Source: SG8-4 sp964598225
GTDB lineage: Bacteria > Planctomycetota > Phycisphaerae > Sedimentisphaerales > Anaerobacaceae
Assembly: GCA_964598225.1 (NCBI GenBank)
Contig: CAZRBG010000018.1
Location: forward strand, 21,284-85,283
Reading direction: 5' to 3'
Length of the DNA stretch: 64,000 bases
Position 1 is the first letter of the stretch, and each line of letters opens with the position of its first letter. The notes under the pieces are model-generated. The model saw nothing but the letters and a program-made list of their open reading frames with translations. It did not search any database and was not told the origin of the DNA. The translations under genes and the position numbers were made by a program. Shown here in pieces: positions 7,815 to 17,900 of the stretch.

Positions 7815-9479
7815 GTGCGTATAGGTTTGGGCCAATTCAACGCGGTGGTGGGTGATCTGGCCGGTAACGCTCGGAAGATGCGCGAGTTTTATGCCGAGGC
7901 GGTCCGGGCCGACGTGGATTTGCTGGCTTTTCCGGAACTGTCTCTCGGCGGCTATCCGCCGGAAGATTTGTTGCTAAAGCGCCATTTCCTGGACGACTGC
8001 CGACGAACACTCGACCGAATCGCCGCCGACTGTCCTGAAAAGACTATTCTGGTCGGTTTTGCCGAGGGCGGCGGGGACCATACTGCCGCTCACAGAGATA
8101 CCTTACGCTGCTGCAATTCCGCCGCCGTGTTGCAGGGAGGCCGAGTTAGGGACATCTACAGAAAAGCGCTATTGCCGAATTACGGCGTGTTCGATGAAAA
8201 GCGATATTTCACGCCGGGCGTTAATCCGCTGGTAATCACAATCGGCGGCCTTAGAATCGCCGTTACTATCTGTTTCGACATCTGGAATATAGAATGGCTC
8301 GGTCAATTTCTCGAAGAATCAGAGCCGCTTGATATGATCCTCAATATCTCAGCTTCACCGTTTCATATAGGCAAGATTGCTCTCAGAGAAGAGACAATCA
8401 GCAAGGCTGCCCAGCTATTCAACTGCGCCGTGGCGTATTGTAATCTTGTCGGAGGGCAGGACGAGTTAATCTTCGACGGCCGAAGCATCCTCGCCGAGCC
8501 TAACGGGAAGATAATCGCCAGAGCAAAGGCGTTCGAGGAGGATTTGATGATAGCCGATATCGATGTCCCGGCAAATGGCACAGTACAGGTTCGACCTTTG
8601 CAGCCGGACAGCGAGCCGCCAGCCGGTTTTATCGATGAAATATATCAGGCCCTCATTCTTGGCGCCAGGGACTATACTCGCAAAAACGGTTTCGAGAAAG
8701 TTCTGCTGGGCCTCAGCGGCGGCATAGACTCCTCGGTAACCGCTGCGATCGCGGCGGAGGCTTTGGGTGCCGAGAATGTAACAGGTGTGTCGATGCCGTC
8801 GAAGTTCAACACTTCTGAGACCATTAGCGACGCCGAGAGGCTGGCGAGGCATCTCGACATCGAGTTTCACACGATTCCTATAGAATCCATACTCGGCCCG
8901 TTCGACGAGGCTCTCGGAACAGTCGAAGGATGGGACGATAAGGGCCTCGCTTTCGAGAATCTCCAGGCAAGGATTCGAGGCTGCATCCTGATGTCGCTTA
9001 GCAACCAGTTCGGCTCGCTTGTCCTGACGACCGGGAACAAAAGCGAAACGGCGGTCGGATACACGACTCTTTACGGCGACACAGCCGGCGGTTTCGGAGT
9101 TATCAAGGACGTACCAAAGACAACCGTTTACGAACTGGCCGAGTATATCAATCAGAGGGCCGGACGAGAGATTATACCGGAAGATGTAATAAAAAGGCCG
9201 CCAAGCGCCGAATTGAGACCGGACCAGAAGGACAGCGACTCGCTGCCTGATTACGCACTCTTGGACAAAATCCTGAAAGGTTACGTAGAAGAAGATAAAT
9301 CAGTCTCCCAACTTATCTCACAGGGCCTTGACCAAGACATGGTGCATAAAGTGGTCCGCATGGTTGACCACAACGAGTACAAGAGAAGATTGTCCCCCCC
9401 CGGAATAAGAATCACTCCGAAGGCATTCGGCAAAGACCGTCGGCTGCCTATCACCAATCGTTACAGCCATCGACAATAA
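7815..9479 (+). CDS. nadE: Glutamine-dependent NAD+ synthetase
   Basis: The enzyme amidates nicotinic acid adenine dinucleotide to NAD+, using ammonia released from glutamine. The N-terminal half is a nitrilase-fold glutaminase with the Glu-Lys-Cys triad in FPELSLGGYPPEDLL, YRKALLPNYGVFDEKRYF and VTICFDIW. The C-terminal half is the NAD synthetase domain: LGLSGGIDSSVTAAIA is the ATP pyrophosphatase loop, and TGNKSETAVGYTTLYGD and FGVIKDVPKT are also typical. About 554 residues from the GTG at 7815 fits the bacterial two-domain form. The frame is open back to a TTG at 7710 overlapping the anti-sigma stop, but those 35 residues are not typical; a TTG at 7800 is also possible. Confidence 0.92.
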   Translation: MRIGLGQFNAVVGDLAGNARKMREFYAEAVRADVDLLAFPELSLGGYPPEDLLLKRHFLDDCRRTLDRIAADCPEKTILVGFAEGGGDHTAAHRDTLRCCNSAAVLQGGRVRDIYRKALLPNYGVFDEKRYFTPGVNPLVITIGGLRIAVTICFDIWNIEWLGQFLEESEPLDMILNISASPFHIGKIALREETISKAAQLFNCAVAYCNLVGGQDELIFDGRSILAEPNGKIIARAKAFEEDLMIADIDVPANGTVQVRPLQPDSEPPAGFIDEIYQALILGARDYTRKNGFEKVLLGLSGGIDSSVTAAIAAEALGAENVTGVSMPSKFNTSETISDAERLARHLDIEFHTIPIESILGPFDEALGTVEGWDDKGLAFENLQARIRGCILMSLSNQFGSLVLTTGNKSETAVGYTTLYGDTAGGFGVIKDVPKTTVYELAEYINQRAGREIIPEDVIKRPPSAELRPDQKDSDSLPDYALLDKILKGYVEEDKSVSQLISQGLDQDMVHKVVRMVDHNEYKRRLSPPGIRITPKAFGKDRRLPITNRYSHRQ

Positions 9480-9480
9480 A

Positions 9481-9507
9481 CGTCAAAAGAGACTGGCTCT
9501 TTTGACG
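9481..9507 (+). terminator. Hairpin between convergent genes
   Basis: A perfect 11-base-pair inverted repeat, CGTCAAAAGAG and CTCTTTTGACG, around a five-base loop, immediately after the nadE stop. No T-run follows on the plus strand, so it may act as a weak or bidirectional terminator between nadE and the convergent gene that ends at 9566. Confidence 0.5.
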
Positions 9508-9565
9508 ATGCCGTTCCGCCAAAAGGTACCTGTCCCTCTTATGCTTAAGCAAACAATCCCCGGAC

Positions 9566-10774
9566 CTATTTTACCGTAAGGGCCTCTGCAATCATTCTGC
9601 CGAAAGGTCTTGCCGCCGTTGCTCCCGTAGCGGTTATAATCAATCTTTCTCTCTCGACGGGAAGACCCGTATATATAGCCCCGGCCCGAACGAGTCTATC
9701 TCTTTCGGACAGAAATGCCGTGGCTCGAATACCGGTCAGCACGTCGGCGCTGGCAAGAATCGTTGGGGCTACTCCTATCGCAGCTACAACCTTGTCCTTG
9801 CGCACCGCCTCGCGAACGAGATTGATTGCGACGGGATTGCCGACATACTCGGGCGGGCCGCTTATGAAGATTATCGCATCGTAGTTATCAACGTTCAGTT
9901 GATCTACAAGGACTCTCGCCTCGGCCATGCCGCCGAGTGCGCCTCTGAGCGTGCCGAGCTTCGTGCTGGCTATAACGGTTTCAATCTGAGCCGCATCGAG
10001 CATGCGTTTTGTAGTAAAAAGCTCGTCGTCGCGGAAATTAGTACTGGGGATAAACAAAGCGGCGCGTTTCGTTTCGGCGGCGGCTTTACCCTTGTCGGTC
10101 ACCGCGCCGACGGGATATCCTACGGGGATCACATAAAGCGGCTCCAATCCTCGAGCCATGTTGCACACTCTTCGAACGGCCGCCGAATCCAGACCGCCGA
10201 TAGGCACCGATCCCAATCCCATGCAGACGGCCTGCAACTGGATATTCTGAGCGATATGGCCGGCTTCCATGGCCACGAAGGTTCTGGCTTTGTTGCCGAC
10301 TCGAGCGGCTATCTCTCTCGATGAGCCTGCAATGATTATCGAGCATGGCGCTGTAGCCACCGGTTCCGGCGTCATAGTGGCTCTCGCCAGTTGGCTGCGA
10401 ATATCCTGATCGGAAAGCTCTCCCAAGGAGTGCTCTTTCGGCTGGTAGGTGTACAAGCCGTCGTTAGTTGCGATATACAACTCCATTGGGTAAAGTGCCT
10501 GAGCCGAAGGCGCCGTTCGAAAGCCTCTTTGCTCATCAGTCACGCCCTGGCCGGCCCAGGCCAGTTGGCCGATCTGCGCACGCTTGAGATCCCTGGTGCT
10601 GAACTGTCGAACGCTGCGGCGCCTGGTCAACGCCTTTTCGAAGCTCATATCTCCGGTGGTATTAGGATCTGTGAGCTGGATGATCGTTTGGCTGGATTGA
10701 CGGGTTCTGCGGACGCCCGGACAAGGACTTGCGAAAAGGACCAGAATTATCAGCAGAATTGTAATGCGCTTCAT
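9566..10774 (-). CDS. Exported SagB-type nitroreductase fused to a DJ-1/PfpI-like domain
   Basis: About 402 residues from the ATG at 10774 (GGAGG lies 11 bases upstream; the frame continues to a TTG at 10792). A signal peptide covers the first ~22 residues (ITILLIILVLFASPCPG). Residues about 45-230 form an FMN nitroreductase of the SagB type: FEKALTRRRSVRQFS, LAWAGQGVT, GHIAQNIQLQA and LGSVPIGGLD. Residues about 245-400 look like DJ-1/PfpI (YDAIIFISGPPEY, VVAAIGVAPTILASADVL), but the nucleophile elbow usually read as AAICHGP is AAIGVAP, so the catalytic Cys and His are missing. The domain is therefore probably a binding or structural unit. The gene is convergent with nadE and stands alone; its substrate is unknown. 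Confidence 0.8.
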   Translation of the reverse strand: MKRITILLIILVLFASPCPGVRRTRQSSQTIIQLTDPNTTGDMSFEKALTRRRSVRQFSTRDLKRAQIGQLAWAGQGVTDEQRGFRTAPSAQALYPMELYIATNDGLYTYQPKEHSLGELSDQDIRSQLARATMTPEPVATAPCSIIIAGSSREIAARVGNKARTFVAMEAGHIAQNIQLQAVCMGLGSVPIGGLDSAAVRRVCNMARGLEPLYVIPVGYPVGAVTDKGKAAAETKRAALFIPSTNFRDDELFTTKRMLDAAQIETVIASTKLGTLRGALGGMAEARVLVDQLNVDNYDAIIFISGPPEYVGNPVAINLVREAVRKDKVVAAIGVAPTILASADVLTGIRATAFLSERDRLVRAGAIYTGLPVERERLIITATGATAARPFGRMIAEALTVK

Positions 10775-10904
10775 TTTCTTTATAGCCTCCAAAACAGGTT
10801 GTCAAAGCATTGTTCCGCAATTAGCACGTATATATTATACATGCAGTTCGGGATTTCCCAGATTAAACTTTATTTTTGCCGCATAACTTCGTACATTTTC
10901 GCAC

Positions 10905-11678
10905 ATGTTAATGACGATGAGTCTGTCCGGTCAACAGAAGATTACCGCAAGCCTGCTGATTCTCTATTGGTCGGCGTTATTCGTTGCGACACATATACCC
11001 ATCCCAGCTTCGGTTCGCCAAGCCGACGTCTCCGACAAAGGGCTGCACCTTCTGGCCAACCTTATACTGATATTTCTGTTCTGGTTTACCGTCAGCGACG
11101 GCAGGAAGGCCGATTGGCGTAAAGCCGGGCCGTGGCTTGTGTTGGCAATTACGCTTGCTTACGCGGCATTTGACGAGTTATCACAGAGCTTGATTCCGGG
11201 GCGTAGTTGTGACCCCCGCGATCTGGTTGCCGACTTGACGGGCACGTGCATGGGATTGGCGGCATTTTCTTTTTTCTCGTTCTGGCCCGCCGGGTTACTG
11301 TTGACAGCCGCGGCCATTCTCATCTGGGCCAACATCGCCCAGACAAATCTTGCCGATTCGATACCCGCTGCGAATTTGTTGTTCCACCTTGTTTGTTACT
11401 CCGTTCTGACGGCGATGTGGATACAATGCTTGAGACTATTCATGCCTGCAATCAATCCCCGGCGAACCAGGGCAAAGTGGCTGCTGACGGCTTCGGCCGC
11501 ATCGGTGGTCCTGTTGGTTATCACCAAACTCTTTTCGATCACTTTTGACAAAGAATGGGCGGTCGAGAACGTGTTTTTTTCTGCCGCAGCAACGGCGGTT
11601 GTTATTACAGTATTCTATCTGCGATCTGTGTCGTGCAACGGTGTACAACAAAATGATACAACAGGTCGTCCTTCTTAA
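10905..11678 (+). CDS. VanZ-family membrane protein
   Basis: A 257-residue integral membrane protein with about seven hydrophobic segments. The VanZ signature is seen in the first half: DKGLHLLANLILI, FDELSQSLIPGRSCDPRDLV and ADLTGTCMGLAAF. VanZ relatives lower binding of teicoplanin-like antibiotics in some Gram-positives, but most bacterial members have no known role. The ribosome-binding site is weak, and ATG codons at 10905 and 10911 are both possible. It overlaps the convergent TIGR03790 gene by four bases at the 3' end. Confidence 0.8.
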   Translation: MLMTMSLSGQQKITASLLILYWSALFVATHIPIPASVRQADVSDKGLHLLANLILIFLFWFTVSDGRKADWRKAGPWLVLAITLAYAAFDELSQSLIPGRSCDPRDLVADLTGTCMGLAAFSFFSFWPAGLLLTAAAILIWANIAQTNLADSIPAANLLFHLVCYSVLTAMWIQCLRLFMPAINPRRTRAKWLLTASAASVVLLVITKLFSITFDKEWAVENVFFSAAATAVVITVFYLRSVSCNGVQQNDTTGRPS

Positions 11679-12934
11679 TTCTTCGTTTCTTCAGCGGCTT
11701 TCTTGAACGGCCTGTATAACGGATCGCCCACCAGCAACATTTGCCATGAGTTGAAAGGTTTGGTGCGGTAGTAAGCCTCGACGAGACACTTTCCCTCGTA
11801 CAACTCGCCGAAGAATTCCCTCGGCTCCGGAAATGTGTGCAGATACGGCTCGGCAACCGGTCCCAAAGTTGCCGTTATCCCGTCTTGTAGGAGCGATGCA
11901 CACCACTGGCCGGTATTTGGATCGCGCAGGTTCACGGCCTCGAAGCTCGCGATGTGATAGCCTACCGCACCGTCGACAAAGTCAAACGCGTCGATGTACT
12001 TTCTCAGGCTGTACCAGCCGCAATAAATCGCCGTTTGCGGACACGAACCCGGTGCGAAGAGCTTTCCCGTTCGTTCCTGCTTTGCGGGCATTTTCATTTC
12101 AGATCTCGTGAAGGCAGCCAGATTATGCAGGGATCGATCATAGTGGCTGTACAGGTCCTTGCCGCCGAGACCCCTCAAATCGAAGTAAGCCGTTCCCTTA
12201 AGTCCTGTTTCCTCGGCCGAAAGCGCTTTGTCCACAAGCCCGGTGGCTATCTCGGGGCTCGGCCCGTCGAGCCTGCTCACCATCAGAACTGAGATTCTGG
12301 CCTGAGCCAGTCGAACGGGATCGACATTCGATACTTTCTTGCTAAGTATGTTGGGCTGCCAGCGATATAGTTCATACTTATCGTAAAGGGCCAGCGACAA
12401 TTCGCTGTCGACCGACGCGTTCGTCTCTCTGCCGTTGATGCGATCTATCGAAAGCTTCAATCGGGCCAGTCGCTTTTTGGCTTCCTTGTACGCCCTGGTC
12501 GATTTTGCTTTTTTTTGCTCCAACTGATCGATTTTTTCGTTCTCTTTATCGATCTGACTTTCAAGCTCTCGCAGTTTGCCTTCCTGTTCCGCGAGCAGAC
12601 CTCGTCCTCCAACCTTTATCGGCACGCCGTAAATTGTAAGCAGACATTTGATCTTTCCCAGAAGCCTGTCATTGAAGAATTTCCTCCGAACCGGACCGGC
12701 AAGACGGGTCTCGTAATCTTCCCTGCTGATCGAGTTTCTCAGTTCAGCGCCAAGAGGCAATTCGAGGATGTTCTGTCTCGGAATTGCTCGCTTGTCGCCG
12801 TAATACCGGGCGATCCGGCCGGATTCGGGGATGTCCGCATTCGCGACGACCAGAATCTCAACAGGCTCCAGTGCGAGCGCGCGACCGCAGCAAATTAAAA
12901 CAATCAGAATTATAGTCCGAACTCCGGCTGTCAT
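11675..12934 (-). CDS. TIGR03790 family exported protein
   Basis: A 419-residue protein with a signal peptide (IILIVLICCGRALA). The family pattern is seen at EILVVANADIPESGRIARYY, DKRAIPRQNILELPL and LGKIKCLLTIYGVPIKV. A coiled coil of roughly 55 residues (LREIESQIDKEN-type heptads, about 135-190) interrupts the domain, an insert I would not expect in every member. The C-terminal part has the conserved PGSCPQTAIYCGWYSL and LLVGDPLYRPF. The family is common in planctomycetes and deltaproteobacteria and has no known function. Its start overlaps the stop of the KamA-family gene by four bases (12931-12934), so the two are likely co-translated and work together. Confidence 0.8.
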   Translation of the reverse strand: MTAGVRTIILIVLICCGRALALEPVEILVVANADIPESGRIARYYGDKRAIPRQNILELPLGAELRNSISREDYETRLAGPVRRKFFNDRLLGKIKCLLTIYGVPIKVGGRGLLAEQEGKLRELESQIDKENEKIDQLEQKKAKSTRAYKEAKKRLARLKLSIDRINGRETNASVDSELSLALYDKYELYRWQPNILSKKVSNVDPVRLAQARISVLMVSRLDGPSPEIATGLVDKALSAEETGLKGTAYFDLRGLGGKDLYSHYDRSLHNLAAFTRSEMKMPAKQERTGKLFAPGSCPQTAIYCGWYSLRKYIDAFDFVDGAVGYHIASFEAVNLRDPNTGQWCASLLQDGITATLGPVAEPYLHTFPEPREFFGELYEGKCLVEAYYRTKPFNSWQMLLVGDPLYRPFKKAAEETKN

Positions 12935-14082
12935 TTTGGTTGTGGGGTGGCTCTATTTTCCGATCGCGGGGCATAAAATCCGTATTGAATCTCCTCCGGA
13001 TCGTCATCAATTGCCTCGGAATAATCATCGAGCCAGTGCGCGTCGGGATTGCTCCTGAGCACCAGGAAACGCCCGCTGTCAATGCCGTCCGGCGCTCGGT
13101 GATACTTGAGATAAACAAAGCCGTTCGATAAGCCGACGATCTCGATCTTTCCGGTCGAATGTGACATCACGAATCGAACTCTCTTTGCCAGACCGGATAC
13201 GAGGGCTTTCGCCTGCTCGACTATCTCATAGCCCTCCTCGATCGGCACCGTATAAGGCTTGTTGCCAACTGCCGGGCGACATTGGAAAATATAGTAAGGA
13301 ACCGCGCCGACAAATGACAATTTTGCGAACAACTCAGCTAACACTTCAGGGTCATGGTTGATGCCTCTTATCAACGGCGACTGATTTGCCGTAATGGCGC
13401 CGGCTCTCTGTAACATGCCGACCGCTCGAATCGCCGGACCTGTCAATTCCCGAGGATGGGCAAAATGAGTCATCACGTAGATTTTCTTCTGATCTGTGCT
13501 GTACTTCGCGATTATCTCCAGTAAGTCCGGCTGGTCGATAATGCGATATGGATTAAAAGTCGGCACTCTGGTTCCTATACGAATTATTTTTACATGATCG
13601 ATCTTGCGAAGATGAGCGATAATATCTTCGAGCTTCGACGGCTTGAGAATCAGCGGATCGCCGCCGGTCAGCAGAACGTTGGTTATCTCCCTGTGATTCT
13701 CGATATACCGAATAGCGGCCGGTAAGTCATGCAGATAATCGCTTCGATTATTCATAAAAACGCGCTTGCGAAAACAATACCGGCAAATGCCTTCGCATAC
13801 ATTACTAACCAGTAATAATACCGTAGAGTTATATTTATGCTCAAGTCCGGGTATGACGCGATAAGACCGCTCATCCGAAGGATCAAGTCTGCCCCATTCT
13901 TCGAGCTCTCGGAGGTCGGGGATAATCAGCTTGCGTATGGGATCGTCCGGGTCATCCCAGTCAATCAGCGACAGGTAATACTCGTTGCTGCGAAAAGCAA
14001 ATTTCTCCACCACCCGCCGGAGTTCGATTTTCTCATTTTGGCTTAGCTGCCCCAGCCGTTCTATTTGTGTGATGTATCGCAT
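12931..14082 (-). CDS. KamA-family radical SAM protein (lysine 2,3-aminomutase-like)
   Basis: A 383-residue protein with the KamA radical-SAM motif CEGICRYCFRKR, the SAM-binding segment LLTGGDPLIL, and HFAHPRELTG and NQSPLIRGIN, as in lysine 2,3-aminomutases and EpmB. The aspartates that hold the lysine side chain in the classic enzyme appear absent: the segment usually read as YQCD or YVCD is FQCR (PYYIFQCRPAVGN), and the later VDAPGGGGK segment is replaced by MSHSTGKIEIVG. It is therefore probably not a lysine 2,3-aminomutase. It overlaps the TIGR03790 gene downstream. No ribosome-binding site stands out before the ATG at 14082. Substrate unknown. Confidence 0.82.
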   Translation of the reverse strand: MRYITQIERLGQLSQNEKIELRRVVEKFAFRSNEYYLSLIDWDDPDDPIRKLIIPDLRELEEWGRLDPSDERSYRVIPGLEHKYNSTVLLLVSNVCEGICRYCFRKRVFMNNRSDYLHDLPAAIRYIENHREITNVLLTGGDPLILKPSKLEDIIAHLRKIDHVKIIRIGTRVPTFNPYRIIDQPDLLEIIAKYSTDQKKIYVMTHFAHPRELTGPAIRAVGMLQRAGAITANQSPLIRGINHDPEVLAELFAKLSFVGAVPYYIFQCRPAVGNKPYTVPIEEGYEIVEQAKALVSGLAKRVRFVMSHSTGKIEIVGLSNGFVYLKYHRAPDGIDSGRFLVLRSNPDAHWLDDYSEAIDDDPEEIQYGFYAPRSENRATPQPK

Positions 14083-14895
14083 TTTTCAACCAAAAATCGA
14101 AAATCCGTTTACGGTAGGGTGTGCACCGCACACCGATTTTGATCTTTACTTTTTTACTCATCCCTCGCGTATAATCGGACCGCGAGTAGTTTTTTCATAT
14201 ATGTCCTTTCGGCCAAACACACCGGTTATCGTGGCCAATACTATTTAATATCCCCCACAAGCTCGTCGTCTCCACATACCTGGCGTCGAGCTCGAGTTTT
14301 ACCTCTTTGGACATCCGGCCTCGCCCGGACATTTGCGCCGGCCCCGTCAAACCCCGTTTGACACACACCCGCTTTCTCTGCCGCCCGTTCCACTCAGACT
14401 TCTGCGAGAAACACGGCGGCCGAGGGCCGACTACACTCGTATCTCTTCTAAATTATATTAAACAATCGCGGCGATTCGTCAAGGAAATACTCGCCGAAAA
14501 ACTTTCCCGCTCTTATCAATCAGCGGGCCGCATCGGATGCAGGACTTGGGCAGAATGGCCCTGCATCGGCGCGAATTGGACGAAATCTCTAAAATATGAA
14601 CGTTTATCCACCTTCCACGATCTTTTCCGCCCGAAAATACAAGGTCTGAGGGGAGCAATCCGCATATAATAATGACCATCGGCAACGTAAGGCCGCTTGG
14701 TATCAAGAAAACAAAAAAGAAAAATGAAAAATATCGGTTACCGTCATCAAAATTCGTCCACTATCCCCAAAAGGCCTCTCGTTGGCCCATATTCTGTGTT
14801 TCTGAGTGAATACCGCCTACAAGCCCCTGCTTCAAACAGTCAATCCACAGACTTCACCAAAGCGGGGGCTTTTATTTCGCTCCCTTCCAGTCAAC
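14083..14895. other. Gene-poor intergenic stretch
   Basis: About 810 bases with only short, low-quality open frames on either strand. A GTAGGGTGTGCACCGCACACC inverted repeat lies near 14113-14133 and resembles the scattered GTAGGGTGGGC-type intergenic sequences seen again at 24511. I see no RNA gene or coding region that I can defend. Confidence 0.6.
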
Positions 14896-14934
14896 AAAAA
14901 AGGGACCTGCACAAGATTGCCATGTACAGGCCCC
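14896..14934 (-). terminator. Rho-independent terminator of the modular protein gene (family type)
   Basis: Read on the minus strand, GGGGCCTGTACA pairs over 12 base pairs (with G-U wobbles) with TGTGCAGGTCCC and is followed by six T. It lies about 50 bases past the stop at 14986. The stem is nearly the same sequence as the terminators at 28349, 31802 and 34651, which serve the three paralogues. Confidence 0.85.
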
Positions 14935-14985
14935 GAATTTACACTTACTCGATTGTCGTTGCCGCTCAACGCGGCTATTGCCGTC

Positions 14986-17900
14986 TTACGGCTCTGAACG
15001 CCGCAGCCGGATATCATCAATAAACACTATACCCGAACCGCCCGGGCCGGCCGTGCCGCTGCCGGAACCGAGACCGATTGCGATCTTGTCGACGTTGCTC
15101 AAATTGATTCCCTGATCGGAGAACTCCGACAGAGGAATCGGCCATGGGGTCCACTCTTCGACGTTTGCCGCATCGGGATCCGGATTTGCAACCACTGCCG
15201 GTGTGCCTGTCGCGTCCGAAACCTTCACGTACATCGGCTCGGCGGCGTTGCTGGCGATTCCGATATCCTGATTCTGCCACATGCCGGTGACGTCGCCGGT
15301 GGTCGTAACGTTGGTGAACACTGCCTCGGTTGTCTGAGCCGCATCATGGCTGGTCACGGCCAGACCGACAAATGCGGTGCCGCTCATCTGGATATTCTCG
15401 AAAGCGCCGACCATCTGCCAGTTATTGCCGTCGGTCGAATGAGAGGCGGTGAAGTTGCCGGCCAGATCGCGCTCGAGCTTGACCCAGTGAGGCGCTGTGA
15501 TATCGCCCTCGGCGGAGTTCGAGCTGGCTGCGTCAGTATCCATACGCCACTGGAACGAAACGCCGTTTCCGGGCGTGACGGCTACATAGGCATTCTTGGA
15601 GCCCGGTTCCAGCGTCTCGCGAATCATCACGCCGGCCTTGGCCCAGGCGTGTGTGTCGCCAATGCTGTTGACCCTGGCCACAATCGTGCCGGCGCCGGTG
15701 AGCGTCTGATAGGCGAACTGGAACTCGTCGGAGTTGCCCCAGATGTCACCGCCGGAGCCGGTCATCGTTATTGTCCCGCCGGCCTGGACGAAGCTGCCGG
15801 TAGAGGCGGGCCTGCCCTGGAACCAGATCATCAGTTGAGATACCTGTTCCTGGGTCCAGTCGCGCGGTCCGGAATCCAGCGTCAGCTCGACTTCCGAATT
15901 CGTCGCGCCGCCGGTGTTGTTGTACTGCAGCGGCATAGACTGCGAACCGCTGTGGACAATCGTCTGCTCGGCGTAAGGCGGAAGCGTATAACCGGCTTGC
16001 GAGCCGTTGGTAGCGACGCCGAAACCGTCGATCCAGTGCTGCCAGATCGCCTCATTGGCCGCATCGTCGTCGGTGTACTGCTCGAAGTTATCCACGGTGA
16101 TGAAATCACCGGTCGTGAAGGTCCATACGTTGCCTACCCACGGACTGTCGGGATTGGCGGCATTGACCTCATCGACGCGCCAGAAGTACTGCGTGGCCCA
16201 CTCAAGCTTGCCCGGATCGAAGCTCTCTTCGCCAAGAGACTTGGTGGCCTTGAACTCGGGCGAGGCCTTCGTGGCGTCTGCTACGGCTTGCTCATCGGTG
16301 CCGAGATACACCTCATGTGAAGCGGCGAAATCACCCGGATTCCATTCGAGGATAGGCTGGAGCCTGGTGCCCTCTGCGCCATCGGGCGGACTCGGTCTGC
16401 TGGCCCTGATCGGCGGAGATAACGCGGCCTGCGGGATAATCTGCTTGGCTATCCGCGGGCTCGACCATCGCAGCTCAGCGATGGCGCCGCCGCCTCGTTC
16501 GTACCACCACATCTCGATGGAATACGTCCGGCCACCGACCAGATCGATCTCGCCTCTGTCTTCGGTCGATCCGTGATCGGTCCAGTTTCGCAGAATTTCC
16601 TGACCGTCGACCCAGAGAATAACACCGTCATCGGTAGTAGTGTAGAACGTGTAGGTCTCCGTAAACGGCGCTTCGACTTCGCCGGTCCATCTGGCCGCGT
16701 AGTCGTCGTCGGGGATGGATGCATCCGGCGATCCACTGCCAAATTGGAAATCTACAGTCTCGTCCATGCGGGTAAGCACGGGAGTACCGAAGGCCAACTC
16801 AGGCGGATTGTGGGGCGTGCCTCCGTCGTGGGTGAAGTATTCGCCCTTTATGCCGCCGCCTTCGCCCGCCGTGGTGAAGCTCCACACTTCGCCGGTGTGT
16901 GTCACCGGGGCCTCGAACTCGTCGACTCTCCAATAGTAGGTCTTGTCCGGCTCAAGTACGCCGGGACTGAAGGTTGCATCTCCCTGTTGCGCTCCGCCGG
17001 TCGCGTTGGCTACCGTGTCGAAATCGTCGCCGAAATAGACAGTATGTAGCTGCGCGCCGAAGCCGGCCGTCCAGCTAAGCGTCGGGTCCAGATCTACAAA
17101 CTTGCCGCCGTCGGCAGGCACCGGATTGTAAGCCGTCTTTGGCGGGATTGAGAAGCTCCACACGGGGCCTATCCACGGACTGTTAGGCTCCGAGTCGTTT
17201 ACTTCGTCGACTCGCCAGTAGTAAGTTGATCCGGGCATAAGGCCTTCGGGGAAAGGAAATCCCATGAAGCCGATGATGAGCGTCGTATCGGTCAGGGTTT
17301 TGTTGCCCTGGAACGCAGCTTCGGCTCCGCTGTTGACATCCTCAAAATTGTCACTCAAATAAACATCATGCGAAGCGGCGAAATCGCCTGCACGCCAGCC
17401 CAGGGTCGTCCAGGTCTGCTCCAGCAATGCGCTGTCCTCAGGATTAGGCCCTGAGGCAAAAGGGAATTCCGCTCCGCCGCCGGCCATAACTCCCTGAATC
17501 TCATCTTCCGACAGTGCCCGGCTGTAGATACGTACATCATCGAGAAGGCCGTGGAAGAAACGTCCGGTTTGCTGAGCATTTTCACCTATGTAAAGATCGT
17601 AACTGCTGATATTTATTTGTCCTGTGCCGGGGCTCTCTACGTCCAGAACACCATCGATATAAATTCTTCCTGCTGTTCCGTCGTAAGTTCCGGCAAAGTG
17701 GTGCCAGTCGCCTCCGGTTACTATAACGGTTCCATTGAACCATCCATTGCCGCCGCCGACTGACGTGCCCGAAATGCCCATGTGAGTGGCATTGCCCGTG
17801 CCTCCGCCTCGGCTGGCTCGATAAGAGTCGTCACCTTTTGCAAGAAAGCCCTCCCATGTATTCTGGAAAGCCTCAACCTGAAACCAGAAGGCCATGGTTA

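Noticed and set aside
12931..14082. Lysine 2,3-aminomutase
   Set aside because: Radical SAM features fit, but both lysine-binding aspartates appear to be replaced.
14479..14706. Small minus-strand protein in the 14.1-14.9 kb gap
   Set aside because: No ribosome-binding site, poor composition and no recognisable pattern; treated as non-coding.
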